A stretch of 64,000 bases of DNA, taken from assembly GCA_016218925.1 (NCBI GenBank), contig JACRCR010000160.1, positions 1 through 64,000 on the forward strand, in the 5' to 3' direction. This document shows, one piece after another, positions 19,426 to 29,015 of this stretch. The first letter of the stretch is position 1, and each line of letters begins with the position of its first letter. The notes beneath the pieces are model-generated. The model saw only the letters and a list, made by a program, of their open reading frames with translations, had not been told where the DNA came from and searched no databases. The translations under genes and the position numbers were made by a program. Source of the DNA: Deltaproteobacteria bacterium (GTDB lineage Bacteria; Desulfobacterota; Binatia; UBA1149; CAITLU01).

Positions 19426-21363
19426 ATGGCTCACTTCGATTTTCTCGATAGGAGGACGCTGATCGCGGCGCTGTCCGCGGTCGGACTCGCAGGCGCGATG
19501 ATGGTGGGGGGCACCAGCGCGTTGGCCGCGGGGCCGAGCGCATTCTGCCACACCGTTGACGGGACGTTCACCGATTGCACTCCGGGCCCGCCGGCCGAAG
19601 AGTGGTCGGACATTCCCGGCGATTCATTCCTGAACGGAGGAAGCTTCGTCTACGCGGATCAAAATCCCAGCCACACCACGTTGTATCTGTTGTACGACTA
19701 TCCTCTCGGCACCAGTCCTCTGGGTCCCACCGAGTGCGCTACGATCGACTTCGACGTGCAGGAACTCAACAAACTCGATCACTATCAGGTGCAGGCCGGC
19801 AACTGCGCGACCGGCGGCTTTGACGTGCTGGTCAACAACGTCAAACTTCCGGAGCGACTCGAAGAGGGCCTCGAAGCCGCGGCCGGCTTCGACGTTTCGC
19901 CCAACTCGGGAACTCCCCACCAGATCTACGAACTGTCGGTGCCGCTGGTGCTGGTCTACCAGCCCGACGATCCGCGCTTCTGGACGAGCGGATTCCCGAC
20001 CCCGCCCGCCGATCCCGATCCCAACGCCGATTTCGACGGCGACGGACTCCTCGACACGCAGGACAACTGTCCGTTCACGCCGAACCCGGCGCAGGAGGAC
20101 TCCGACCATGACGGCACCGGCGACGCGTGCACCACTTGCCCGGGAGCTGACGGTGACGGCGACGGAGTCCCCGACGTGACCGACAACTGCCCGAGCGTCC
20201 CGAATCGCAATCAGCGCGACTTCGACGGTGACGGCAAGGGCGATCGTTGCGACTCGTGTCCCAAGTTCGTGGATCCGGTCGAGTGCGGTCCCAAGCTCTC
20301 CGACAGGGACAAGGACGGCGCGGCCGATGGCGCCGACAACTGCCCGCTCGTGTCCAATCCCGATCAAGCCAACGCCGATGGCGACCTGTTCGGCGACCTG
20401 TGCGATCCTTGTCCGCAAGACGCGACGAATAGCTGCGACGCACAAGCGCAGTGCAAATCGTGCTTCCCGGATTCGGACGGTGACGGGGCGCCGGACAATG
20501 CCGACAACTGCCGCTCGGTGGCCAACGCCGACCAGTCCGACCCCGACGCCGATGAAGTGGGCGACCTGTGCGACAACTGCCCGGCTTCGCCGCAGGACGA
20601 CTGCGGCCCTGGCGCCGACAACGACGCTGACGGATTCGCCAACGAAAAGGACAATTGCCCGGGACAGGCCAACCCGGGACAGGACGATAGCGACTTCGAC
20701 GACTTCGGCAACGTCTGCGACCCGTGTCCCGACGATGCCACCAACGGCTGCGTGCGCTGCACCCCGGGCGGAGTACCGCTTCCGCGCAGCACCGGCGGCG
20801 ACCTCATTCAAGGGCACGGCTCGGTGCTGAACGCCAAGTCCGACGGTACCACTACCAGCGAGCCGCGAGCGCAGTGTCCGTCGCCGAATCTGTGCGCCGA
20901 CGACAATCCGAAACTGGTCTACAAGTTCCTGAAGAAGAAGATCGCCGCGCTGATCAAGTGCGCCAAGATGGGCACCGACCCGTGCGACTTGTCTGCCGTC
21001 AACGCGCTCGGAGGAATCTCGCTGGGCTGCCAGGGGGTCGCCGAGTGCGCGGTCGACGGTGCGATCGAGGCACTGCTCGGCGACAACAATCCGCCGCTCA
21101 CTCCGCTCACCGGCGTGTGTGCGCTGGGGATCCTTTCCGACGGCACCAAGTACGTGAAGAAACTGGTGCTCAACCACAGCAAGGGGAAAGACGACCTGAC
21201 CCCGGCCCAGGCCACGCTGAGGAAGAGCATGATCGCCGGCAAGTGCCCCGATCCGCTCGCGGTGCCGGTCAGTCTGGGCGCCGGCTGTGACGGAAAGCCG
21301 ACACGCACCGAGTCGATCGACTGCCTGTTCAGTCAACTCCAGCGCGCCAATCCGCTGCCGTAG
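19426..21363 (+). CDS. secreted protein with multiple thrombospondin type-3 (calcium-binding) repeats
   Basis: N-terminal signal-like segment (TLIAALSAVGLAGAMMVGGTSALAAG) followed by repeated DxDGDGxxDxxDNCP...DxDxDGxGDxCDxCP blocks (about five). Confidence 0.85.
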   Translation: MAHFDFLDRRTLIAALSAVGLAGAMMVGGTSALAAGPSAFCHTVDGTFTDCTPGPPAEEWSDIPGDSFLNGGSFVYADQNPSHTTLYLLYDYPLGTSPLGPTECATIDFDVQELNKLDHYQVQAGNCATGGFDVLVNNVKLPERLEEGLEAAAGFDVSPNSGTPHQIYELSVPLVLVYQPDDPRFWTSGFPTPPADPDPNADFDGDGLLDTQDNCPFTPNPAQEDSDHDGTGDACTTCPGADGDGDGVPDVTDNCPSVPNRNQRDFDGDGKGDRCDSCPKFVDPVECGPKLSDRDKDGAADGADNCPLVSNPDQANADGDLFGDLCDPCPQDATNSCDAQAQCKSCFPDSDGDGAPDNADNCRSVANADQSDPDADEVGDLCDNCPASPQDDCGPGADNDADGFANEKDNCPGQANPGQDDSDFDDFGNVCDPCPDDATNGCVRCTPGGVPLPRSTGGDLIQGHGSVLNAKSDGTTTSEPRAQCPSPNLCADDNPKLVYKFLKKKIAALIKCAKMGTDPCDLSAVNALGGISLGCQGVAECAVDGAIEALLGDNNPPLTPLTGVCALGILSDGTKYVKKLVLNHSKGKDDLTPAQATLRKSMIAGKCPDPLAVPVSLGAGCDGKPTRTESIDCLFSQLQRANPLP

Positions 21364-21370
21364 GGAGACG

Positions 21371-22573
21371 GTGGCGCTTCAGCGCAAGGGCGGCGGGTGC
21401 GAGAGGCGGCGGTTTTGCCGCCGCCTCTCGCACCGTGTCGTGGCCGTTCTGGCGCTGTCTCTTGCCGCCGCGGCCGAGGCCGTCCCGGGAGATCCGCTGC
21501 CCGCGTTGTCGCCGGCGCATCTCGTCTGGTTCAACGAAGGCGCCGCCGCTTTCAGCGAAGAGTATGTGGCGGAGGACGGCCTCGGTCCCATTTTCAACGA
21601 CAGGTCGTGCGTTGCGTGTCACTCGACGCCGGCGCCGGGAGGGGGCTCGGAGCGCACGGTCACTCGTTTCGGACGCAGCGAGAGCGGGAACTTCGATCCG
21701 CTGGTGTCGATGGGCGGACCTCTGCTGCAAGCGCAGGCGATCGATCCCGCATGCGTCGAGACGGTTCCTGCGGAGGCCAACGTCATCGTCGGGCGCCTGA
21801 CCACTCCGATGTTCGGCGCGGGCCTGATCGAAGCGATTCCGGACGAAGACATCGCGGCGCTGGCCGACCCGGGTGACAGCGACGGTGACGGCATCTCCGG
21901 ACGGCTGCACATGGTGCAGTATCCGGGACGACCGCGCGTGGGTCGCTTCGGCTGGAAGTCGCAGGAAGCGACTCTGCTGTCATTCTCCTCCGACGCGATG
22001 GTGAGCGAGATGGGCCTGACCAACGCGCTCGCCCCCGGGACCACGGCGCCGGGCGGGGACGTCGCGCTGCTGGCCGCCTGCGAGGCCATCGAAGGCCGGG
22101 CCGATCCCGAGGACGCGGTAGGGCCGGAGGGCTTCACCGATCTGGTCAAGGTCACCAACTTCGCGCGGCTGCTGGCACCGCCCACGCCGTCGGTCCGGCC
22201 GACCGGCAGGGGATGGCGCCTGTTCCGGCGCGCGCGCTGCGAAACCTGCCACGTGGCCCGTTGGAACACCGGTTCGCACACGGTCGAAGAACTCGCTTTC
22301 GTGAGGTTCTATCCGTACAGCGACTTTCTGCTCCACGACATGGGCGCGCTCGGCGATGGGATCGTGCAAGGTGCGGCCGCTGCCACCGAGATGCGCACCG
22401 CGCCGCTGTGGGGGATCGGCGCACGCACGCGCTATCTGCACGACGGTCGCGCGACCAGCCTGCTCGAGGCCGTCCAGGCGCACGGCGGCGAGGCGGCCGC
22501 GTCGCGCGCTCGCTTCGATGCGCTGCCCGCAGTCGGAAAGCGCAAGCTTCTCGATTTCGTCGCCGGACGCTGA
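21371..22573 (+). CDS. di-haem oxidoreductase family protein (DHOR, putative peroxidase/thiol oxidoreductase)
   Basis: Two CxxCH motifs (SCVACHSTPAPGGG, RCETCHVARWN) and HDMGALGDGIVQGAAAATEMRTAPLWGIGARTRYLHDGRATSLLEAVQAHGGEA. Start uncertain (GTG 21371 or GTG 21440). Confidence 0.8.
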   Translation: MALQRKGGGCERRRFCRRLSHRVVAVLALSLAAAAEAVPGDPLPALSPAHLVWFNEGAAAFSEEYVAEDGLGPIFNDRSCVACHSTPAPGGGSERTVTRFGRSESGNFDPLVSMGGPLLQAQAIDPACVETVPAEANVIVGRLTTPMFGAGLIEAIPDEDIAALADPGDSDGDGISGRLHMVQYPGRPRVGRFGWKSQEATLLSFSSDAMVSEMGLTNALAPGTTAPGGDVALLAACEAIEGRADPEDAVGPEGFTDLVKVTNFARLLAPPTPSVRPTGRGWRLFRRARCETCHVARWNTGSHTVEELAFVRFYPYSDFLLHDMGALGDGIVQGAAAATEMRTAPLWGIGARTRYLHDGRATSLLEAVQAHGGEAAASRARFDALPAVGKRKLLDFVAGR

Positions 22574-22716
22574 ACAGCCGCGCACCCGATGATGCGCTTC
22601 CCGGGTTGATCGCGAGGCCGGCACCCGGGATTGCTGGCACCGGCACCGAAACTGGCCCAGAATCGCCTCCTCGGCGTGGGGAGACCTGCGCTCACTTCCA
22701 CGCGAGGCGGACGAAC

Positions 22717-23835
22717 ATGGCGGCTAGCAGCGGCAGCGATGGCAAGGGCAACGGCAGTGGCGACGGCAGCAGCGGCTCGCGCGCGGTGCGCGGAAGCGTG
22801 GACCGGCGCCGCAAGGCGAGACCGAGCGCCCGAGTGTCCCTGGCCGCCCTCATCGCGGCCGCCAGTGCGGTCGGCGTTCTCGGACTAGCCGGCTGTGGCC
22901 CGGGCGGTGGCGACGAGACGATTGCGTTCTTCCTGGATCCGACCGCCAAGACGCTGTCGCGAATCCAGTTCGTCGTCGACGTCTCCAGCGGCAAGTTCTC
23001 GGGTCCGGATGGAGGATGCGAAGTCGGTGCAGCCGCCGGACCTCGTTCCATCTACGAGTTGCAGCTGGCCAAAGAGCAGGCCGCCAACGCGAGGGCGATT
23101 GCCGTGACGGACGAGGCGGCGCCGTCTTTCTCTGAGCAGGCGGGTTCTGCTCCGGTCAGTTCAGTGGAGGCGGCCAGCTCCTCGAGTACCTCGAGCTCGA
23201 CGTTGATCACAGGCACGACCTCGACCACCGACACGACGACCACTACCGATGGTCCGACCACGACTACTACGACTACGATCACCACTACGACGACGACCAC
23301 CACCACTACCACCACGCTGACCTCGTCGGTGTGCGGCAACGGCGCGGTAGAGGGGAGCGAGCAGTGCGACGACGGCAACAAGACCAACGGTGACGGTTGC
23401 GACCGCGACTGCGTTACCGAAGTGTGTGGCAACGCCAAGGTGCAGAGCGGCGAGGAGTGCGACGACGGAGATCTGGAGGCGGACGACGGTTGTGACGCCG
23501 CGTGCAAAGCCGAGTTCGTGTTCACCGCGGCCAATTCCGACACCGGACAACTCACCATCACGATCACCAACGGCAAAGGGATAGCACCCGGGGCCACGCT
23601 GGCGTTCTGCAAGTTCGAGCGAGACGGAACCTCCGACCCGGGTTTCGACCTGCTGACGACGATCTGTCTCCTCACCAACGGAACCGCGTGCGAGCACGCC
23701 GCGATCGACGGAGGCGTGAGCGTCAGTACTACGACGACCACCACGACCACGACCACCACCACGTCGAGCACGACGACGACCTCGACGACGACGACGACGA
23801 CAACCATCCGGCAGCTGCTCGGTTCCCAACGATGA
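22717..23835 (+). CDS. predicted lipoprotein with Cys-rich DUF4215/Myxo-disulfide repeats and two Thr-rich stalks
   Basis: Lipobox-like LGLAGCG; VCGNGAVEGSEQCDDGNKTNGDGCDRDCVTEVCGNAKVQSGEECDDGDLEADDGCDAACKAE; Thr-rich tracts at 23213-23322 and 23727-23806. Confidence 0.75.
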   Translation: MAASSGSDGKGNGSGDGSSGSRAVRGSVDRRRKARPSARVSLAALIAAASAVGVLGLAGCGPGGGDETIAFFLDPTAKTLSRIQFVVDVSSGKFSGPDGGCEVGAAAGPRSIYELQLAKEQAANARAIAVTDEAAPSFSEQAGSAPVSSVEAASSSSTSSSTLITGTTSTTDTTTTTDGPTTTTTTTITTTTTTTTTTTTLTSSVCGNGAVEGSEQCDDGNKTNGDGCDRDCVTEVCGNAKVQSGEECDDGDLEADDGCDAACKAEFVFTAANSDTGQLTITITNGKGIAPGATLAFCKFERDGTSDPGFDLLTTICLLTNGTACEHAAIDGGVSVSTTTTTTTTTTTTSSTTTTSTTTTTTTIRQLLGSQR

Positions 23836-23890
23836 CCGCAACGCGGGTGGCGGCGCACGCACGCACATGCGCGCCCTCGGTTCTTGAAGG

Positions 23891-24343
23891 TCAGGCTTGC
23901 GTCTTGTCGGCGACGACCTCGATCTTGTAACCCGTCACGGTGGTGACGAGTTCGAGGAAGTCGTGGAACGTGACGGGCTTGGAGATGAATGAACTGCCGC
24001 CGAGTTCGTAGGTCTGGTGCACGTCTTCCTCGGCTCTCGAAGTCGTCAGCACGAAGACCGGAATGTCGCGGAACTCCGCATCCGCTTTGATTTCGGCAAG
24101 GCACTCGTGCCCGTTCTTCTTGGGCATGTTGAGGTCGAGAAGGATCAAGCCCGGTCGCGGTGAAGTCCAAGGCTCGGCGAACTTGCCGCGTCGCTTCAGG
24201 TAGTCCATCAACTCTTCTCCGTCACGTACGAAGCGGAGTTCGTTGTCGAGGCGTCTCTCCTCGAGGGCCTCCCGGGTCAGCATGCGGTCTTCTTCATCGT
24301 CGTCGGCGATGAGAATCACGATCGGGGTGCGATCAACCCTCAC
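23891..24343 (-). CDS. single-domain response regulator (Rcp1/CheY-like)
   Basis: MRVDRTPIVILIADDDEEDRMLTREALEERRLDNELRFVRDGEELMDYL...PGLILLDLNMPKKNGHECLAEIKADAEFRDIPVFVLTTSRAEEDVHQTYELGGSSFISKPV. GTG start. Confidence 0.88.
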   Translation of the reverse strand: MRVDRTPIVILIADDDEEDRMLTREALEERRLDNELRFVRDGEELMDYLKRRGKFAEPWTSPRPGLILLDLNMPKKNGHECLAEIKADAEFRDIPVFVLTTSRAEEDVHQTYELGGSSFISKPVTFHDFLELVTTVTGYKIEVVADKTQA

Positions 24344-24594
24344 TGGGCAGCTTCTCCTTCGAGCTGGGTGGTTTCTGGCCGAGCAGAAACGCTCGCAGCA
24401 TCTCGGACGAGACGGCGACTCCGAACAGCGCAGCCCATAGCACGAACCGGAACCGCTTTGTAAAGTCCGGCACACGGCGCCTGGATCCTGTTGCGGGCCT
24501 CGACTTGGTCCGAGTCCTGACGCTTGATTGGCCGGTCGGGGTAGGGCTGCGAGGTCGTTGCGCCGGGTGCGGGTCGCTGGCAGGGGAACTATCC

Positions 24595-25797
24595 ATGCTC
24601 GAGGGTATCCGAGTGGTCGAAGTCGGAGTCTGGGTGGCGGCCCCCGCGGTGGGCGGCCTGCTGGCGGACTGGGGAGCCGAGGTCATCAAGATCGAACCGC
24701 CGGCCGGGGACCCGATGCGAGCGATGTTCCAGGTGTCGATGGGAAGCGATGTTCCCGACAATCCTCCCTTCGACCTCGACAACCGCGGCAAGAAGAGCGT
24801 GGTGCTGGATCTGCGCGGCCAGGCGGGACGCGAGGCGGCGCTGCGCCTGCTCTCGACGGTCGATATCTTCGTCACCAACCTGCGCCCGGCGGCACTGGAG
24901 CGCCTCGGGCTGGGCCACGAACAACTGCTCGCGCGCTTTCCGCGCCTGATCTACGCCAGCGTCACCGGCTATGGGCTCGAAGGCGAGGACCGTGATCGCG
25001 CGGGCTACGATGTCGGAGCGTTCTGGGCCCGCTCTGGAGTTGCCGATCTCTTTCGCCTGCCCGACCAGCCGCCGCTGGCGCTTCGCGGCGGGTTCGGCGA
25101 CCACGTCACCGGGATCGCGACCGTCGCCGGGATCATGGGGGCCTTGTTCGAGCGCGAACGCAGCGGCCGCGGGCGTCTGGTCGAGACCTCGCTGCTGCGT
25201 ACCGGTATGTACTGCATCGGCTGGGATCTCGGCATCCAACTCGTGTACGGCAAGCTGCGGCCCACGCTGGCGCGCACCGAGACCGACAATCCGATGGTCA
25301 ACAGCTACCAGGCCGGCGACGGGACCTGGTTCTGGCTGATCGGACTCGAAGGCGACCGCCATTTCCCGGTGCTGTGCAAGGCCATCGATCGGCCGGACTT
25401 GCCGCTGGACCCTCGCTTCGCCACTCCCAGGCAGCGACGCATCAATCGTCGCGAGCTGATCCGTACTCTCGACGAAATCTTCGTCTCGCGCCCGCGTCAC
25501 AAGTGGGCTGATGCCTTCGATCGCGAAGAAGTGTGGTGGGTTCCGGTGCAGACCCCTGCGCAGGCGGTGCGTGATCGTCAGGCTCTGGCCAACGGCGCGG
25601 TCGTAGAACTGGAGGGCGGCGAGGGTGGGGAGCCGGCCCATTCGGTGGCTTCGCCGGTAGGGTTTCGCCACGCGGATGAGGCCGCTTCGGCACCGCCGCC
25701 GCGTGTGTACGCGCCGGTCCCACGACTCGGACAGCACACGCAGGAGGTGCTGAGGGCCGCGGGTTTCAGCGACGAAGAAATCGACAGGCTCCACTGA
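24595..25797 (+). CDS. CaiB/BaiF family (class III) CoA-transferase
   Basis: MLEGIRVVEVGVWVAAPAVGGLLADWGAEVIKIEPPAGDPMR...FDLDNRGKKSVVLDLR...YASVTGYGLEGEDRDRAGYDVGAFWARSG. Confidence 0.88.
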   Translation: MLEGIRVVEVGVWVAAPAVGGLLADWGAEVIKIEPPAGDPMRAMFQVSMGSDVPDNPPFDLDNRGKKSVVLDLRGQAGREAALRLLSTVDIFVTNLRPAALERLGLGHEQLLARFPRLIYASVTGYGLEGEDRDRAGYDVGAFWARSGVADLFRLPDQPPLALRGGFGDHVTGIATVAGIMGALFERERSGRGRLVETSLLRTGMYCIGWDLGIQLVYGKLRPTLARTETDNPMVNSYQAGDGTWFWLIGLEGDRHFPVLCKAIDRPDLPLDPRFATPRQRRINRRELIRTLDEIFVSRPRHKWADAFDREEVWWVPVQTPAQAVRDRQALANGAVVELEGGEGGEPAHSVASPVGFRHADEAASAPPPRVYAPVPRLGQHTQEVLRAAGFSDEEIDRLH

Positions 25798-25930
25798 CCG
25801 CCGCGCCGCGCGCTGCGACGTTCGACGCGCCGGCCAGTGGCGTCGCACGTTGCGTGCGCGGGTTCGGGGCGTGGCGGGGACCGCCCCGGTGGTGGAACAG
25901 CGACGCCTGCGCCGCTACCATTGCACCAGG

Positions 25931-26554
25931 ATGTGGGGTGGAGGAGGAAGCGCACGCGGCTTTGCGGTGGCCGTGGTGGCGTCGTGGCTCGTTGCGTGCA
26001 GCACCGCGGCGCCGCGCCAGGTGGACGATGCCTGCGCCATCTTCTCGGAGCGCGAAGGGTGGTACGACGACGCGCTGGACGCCAACAAACGATGGGGCGT
26101 GCCGATCTCGATCCAGCTCGCCTTCATACGCCAGGAATCGTCTTTCGAGAGCGACGCCAAGCCGCCCCGCAAGAAATACCTGGGCTTCATACCGGGCCGG
26201 CGTCCCTCCAACGCATTCGGTTATGCGCAGGCGCTGGATTCGACCTGGGACGAGTACCGGAAGGCGACCGGCGAACGTGGCGCCGACCGCGACGAGTTCG
26301 CCGACGCCGTCGACTTCATCGGCTGGTACAATGCCCGCAGTGCCAGACTCTGTGGTCTTCGCAAGGACGACGCCTACGGTCTCTACCTCGCCTATCACGA
26401 AGGGCCGCATGGTTATCGGCGTGGCAGCTACCGTCACAAGCAATGGCTGATGGCCGCAGCCACGCGCGTTGCCAAGAAGGCCGAGCGCTACCGCAGCCAG
26501 CTCCAGCGCTGCGCCAAGGACCTGGAGCGCAAGAAGTTCCTCTGGTTCTTCTGA
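25931..26554 (+). CDS. lipoprotein with lytic-transglycosylase (SLT)-like domain
   Basis: Lipobox SWLVACST; IQLAFIRQESSFESDAKPPRKKYLGFIPGRRPSNAFGYAQALDSTWDEY...GWYNARSARLCGLRKDDAYGLYLAYHEGPHGYRRGSY. Confidence 0.75.
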   Translation: MWGGGGSARGFAVAVVASWLVACSTAAPRQVDDACAIFSEREGWYDDALDANKRWGVPISIQLAFIRQESSFESDAKPPRKKYLGFIPGRRPSNAFGYAQALDSTWDEYRKATGERGADRDEFADAVDFIGWYNARSARLCGLRKDDAYGLYLAYHEGPHGYRRGSYRHKQWLMAAATRVAKKAERYRSQLQRCAKDLERKKFLWFF

Positions 26555-26608
26555 AACCGCTCGCGACGACCGATCGATGCGCGAAACCGCCACCGAAATG
26601 ATGCCGGC

Positions 26609-27661
26609 GTGATCGAGCGACTGCGCAATACCTTGGTTGTCTCGCTACTGGGACTTCCGCGTCCGGCTCTGTCGCTGCTGGCGGGGCGCCCCATCGTGCG
26701 CGACGACGCGCCGCTGGACGTACAGGTTCAGACGATGCTGAGGCTGGTTGCCGCCGCCGGCATTCCGTCGGTCGAAACGCTCAGTGCTGCCGATGCGCGC
26801 AAGGTCTTCGCGGCGTCGGCCGGACTTCTGGCCGGTCGTGCGCCGGTGATGTCGCGTGTCGAGAATCGGTGCATCGCAGGGCCGGCCGGTCAGATTGCGC
26901 TACGCATCTACGTCCCGCGCACCGGCAAGGCGCCACATCCGGTGCTGGTGTACTACCATGGAGGGGGGTGGGTGATCGGGAGTCCGGACACTCACGATGT
27001 TCCAGCCCGCTGCCTGGCCGAGCGCAGCGCGTGTATCGTGATCTCGGTCGACTATCGTCTGGCGCCCGAGCACAAGTTCCCCGGGCCTTTCGAAGATGCG
27101 ATGGCGTCGTTTGCGTGGGCGGCGGCCAACGCCGCCTCTTTCGGCGGCGATCCCTCGCGCATCGCGGTGGGAGGCGACAGCGCCGGCGGCAATCTCGCGG
27201 CAGCGGTCGCACAGCAAACGAGCCTGACCGGTCGGCGCGTCCCGGACTTCCAGCTTCTGGTCTATCCGGTGACCGATCTGGGCGCCGAGTCGCGCTCCTA
27301 CGAACTGTTCGCCGATGGCTTCTACTTGACGCGGCCGCTGATGCGCTGGTTTCGAGATCACTATCTGCCCGATTCCACGCCGGCATCGGCGTGGGGCGAG
27401 GATCCGCGCGTCTCACCGCTTCGAGCGCCGAACCTGGCGGGTCTGCCGCCGGCTTGCGTAATGACGGCCGGCTTCGATCCGCTTCGCAATGAGGGCAAGG
27501 CTTACGCCGAGCGGTTGCTCGAAGCCGGAGTCGCCGTCGACTACCGCAACTACCCCACGCTCATCCACGGTTTCTTGTCGATGGCAGGTGTGATCGGGCC
27601 GGCGCGAAGCGCGTTCGCCGACGCGGTGTCGGCGCTGCGTGCCGGGCTCCGCACCGGCTAG
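26609..27661 (+). CDS. alpha/beta hydrolase (hormone-sensitive-lipase-like esterase)
   Basis: VLVYYHGGGWVIGSPDTHD...VSVDYRLAPEHKFPGPFEDA...RIAVGGDSAGGNLAAAVA...YPTLIHGFLSM. Confidence 0.88.
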   Translation: MIERLRNTLVVSLLGLPRPALSLLAGRPIVRDDAPLDVQVQTMLRLVAAAGIPSVETLSAADARKVFAASAGLLAGRAPVMSRVENRCIAGPAGQIALRIYVPRTGKAPHPVLVYYHGGGWVIGSPDTHDVPARCLAERSACIVISVDYRLAPEHKFPGPFEDAMASFAWAAANAASFGGDPSRIAVGGDSAGGNLAAAVAQQTSLTGRRVPDFQLLVYPVTDLGAESRSYELFADGFYLTRPLMRWFRDHYLPDSTPASAWGEDPRVSPLRAPNLAGLPPACVMTAGFDPLRNEGKAYAERLLEAGVAVDYRNYPTLIHGFLSMAGVIGPARSAFADAVSALRAGLRTG

Positions 27662-27721
27662 TCGCCGGGTCCGGCAGCGTCTTTCGCAGTGCGCGAACGA
27701 ATCGCGTCCGCGCCGACTTGC

Positions 27722-28189
27722 TCATCTCTCGGCAGCGAGCTCGCGTACGACCTGCAGCGCCTCGTCGACGTGCTTGGTTGCCTGGAGCTGAGAGTTGAAA
27801 ACGTGTCGCACCACGCCCTTCTTGTCGATCACGTAGGTGACGCGTCCGGGAAGGATCCACATCGTGGCCGGTACGCCGTAGGCTTTGCGCACTGTATTGC
27901 CTTCGTCGGCCAGCAGCGTGAATGGGAGACGGTGGTGTTTGGCGAAGCCCTCGTGCGCAGAGATCGAATCGCCACTGATGCCGATCACCTCGGCTCCGGC
28001 GCTCGCGAAATCCTCATACGAGTCGCGGAAGCTGCACGCCTCCTTGGTGCACCCCGGGGTTTCGTCCTTCGGGTAGAAGTACAGCACTACGGCGCTCTTG
28101 CCGCGGAAGTCGGCGAGCGACACTCGTGTGCCGTCCTGGCTTCGAAGCCGGAAATCGGGCGCTATCTCGCCCACGCTCACGCTGCCCAT
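27722..28189 (-). CDS. peroxiredoxin (AhpC/TSA, Bcp-like)
   Basis: VGEIAPDFRLRSQDGTRVSLADFRGKSAVVLYFYPKDETPGCTKEACSFRDSYEDF. Confidence 0.92.
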   Translation of the reverse strand: MGSVSVGEIAPDFRLRSQDGTRVSLADFRGKSAVVLYFYPKDETPGCTKEACSFRDSYEDFASAGAEVIGISGDSISAHEGFAKHHRLPFTLLADEGNTVRKAYGVPATMWILPGRVTYVIDKKGVVRHVFNSQLQATKHVDEALQVVRELAAER

Positions 28190-28256
28190 TGCATCACTCC
28201 TCGACGGGTGTTCCGACTGCTGGCGGTAACGGTCTCGGCGGCGCGACGTCGAGCGC

Positions 28257-28874
28257 TCACGCGAGCGTCGCCGAGCCCCAATAGTTGAACATCAGTGGCC
28301 GGATCCCCGGCAGATATATCGTCTGCAGGTCGTCGACACGGAAGCCGGCGTCTTTGAGCAGCGTCGGTATGTTCCGGTTCATGTTGCAGCCGCCCGACAT
28401 GAACTTCCAGACGGGATTGAGGCGGTTCTGCCACTTGCTCACGGATTCATCCGGGGCAAGTCCGTGCTCGGAGTAGTACATCGAGCCGCCGCTCTTGAGC
28501 ACCCGGCGCATCTCGAGCAGGGCCGCGTGCACGTCCGGAATCGTGCACAGCGTGTAGGTGATGACGATGCTGTCGACGGTCGCGTCGGCGAGCGGAATCT
28601 TCTCGCTCGACAGCGTAACCCAATCCACGTCGATACCGGCCTGCTCGGCGCGCTTTCGCGCCATCACCTGGAGCTCCGGGGAGGGATCGAGTCCGATTAC
28701 CCTGTCGACTCTGGTCTTGTCGTAGAAGGAAAGGTTGAGTCCCGATCCTATTCCGATTTCCAGAACCCTGCCGTGCGCGAGAGGCACGACCTTGGCACGC
28801 TGGCGCATGATGGGGCGGACCCGCATGGTGGCGTCGAGGAGCGGCGCGGCGATGTACTTCTTGTAGATACCCAC
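28257..28874 (-). CDS. class I SAM-dependent methyltransferase
   Basis: VVPLAHGRVLEIGIGSGLNLSFYDKTRVDRVIGLDPSPELQVMARKR...IPLADATVDSIVITYTLCTIPDVHAALLEMRRVLKSGGSMYYSEHG. Confidence 0.85.
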   Translation of the reverse strand: MGIYKKYIAAPLLDATMRVRPIMRQRAKVVPLAHGRVLEIGIGSGLNLSFYDKTRVDRVIGLDPSPELQVMARKRAEQAGIDVDWVTLSSEKIPLADATVDSIVITYTLCTIPDVHAALLEMRRVLKSGGSMYYSEHGLAPDESVSKWQNRLNPVWKFMSGGCNMNRNIPTLLKDAGFRVDDLQTIYLPGIRPLMFNYWGSATLA

Positions 28875-29015
28875 GCCGTATGTATGGAGCGCGGGTGCGG
28901 GACAGGCAAGTCGAGCGGCGGCGTTGTGTTCGAGGAGGAAGCGCCCGGTCCCTCCGGCGCGCTGGGAGGAGATGCGCGCGTCGGAGGGACCCTATCCGGT
29001 TGTCGGTTCCGGACT

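Noticed and set aside
19624-21336. 570-aa minus-strand ORF antisense to the TSP3 protein
   Set aside because: The repetitive V/G/A/R pattern mirrors the codon-biased TSP3 repeats on the opposite strand. Not an independent gene.
23052-24170. Minus-strand ORF with poly-Val runs (VVVVVVEVVVV)
   Set aside because: An artefact of reading the Thr-codon tracts in the antisense frame.
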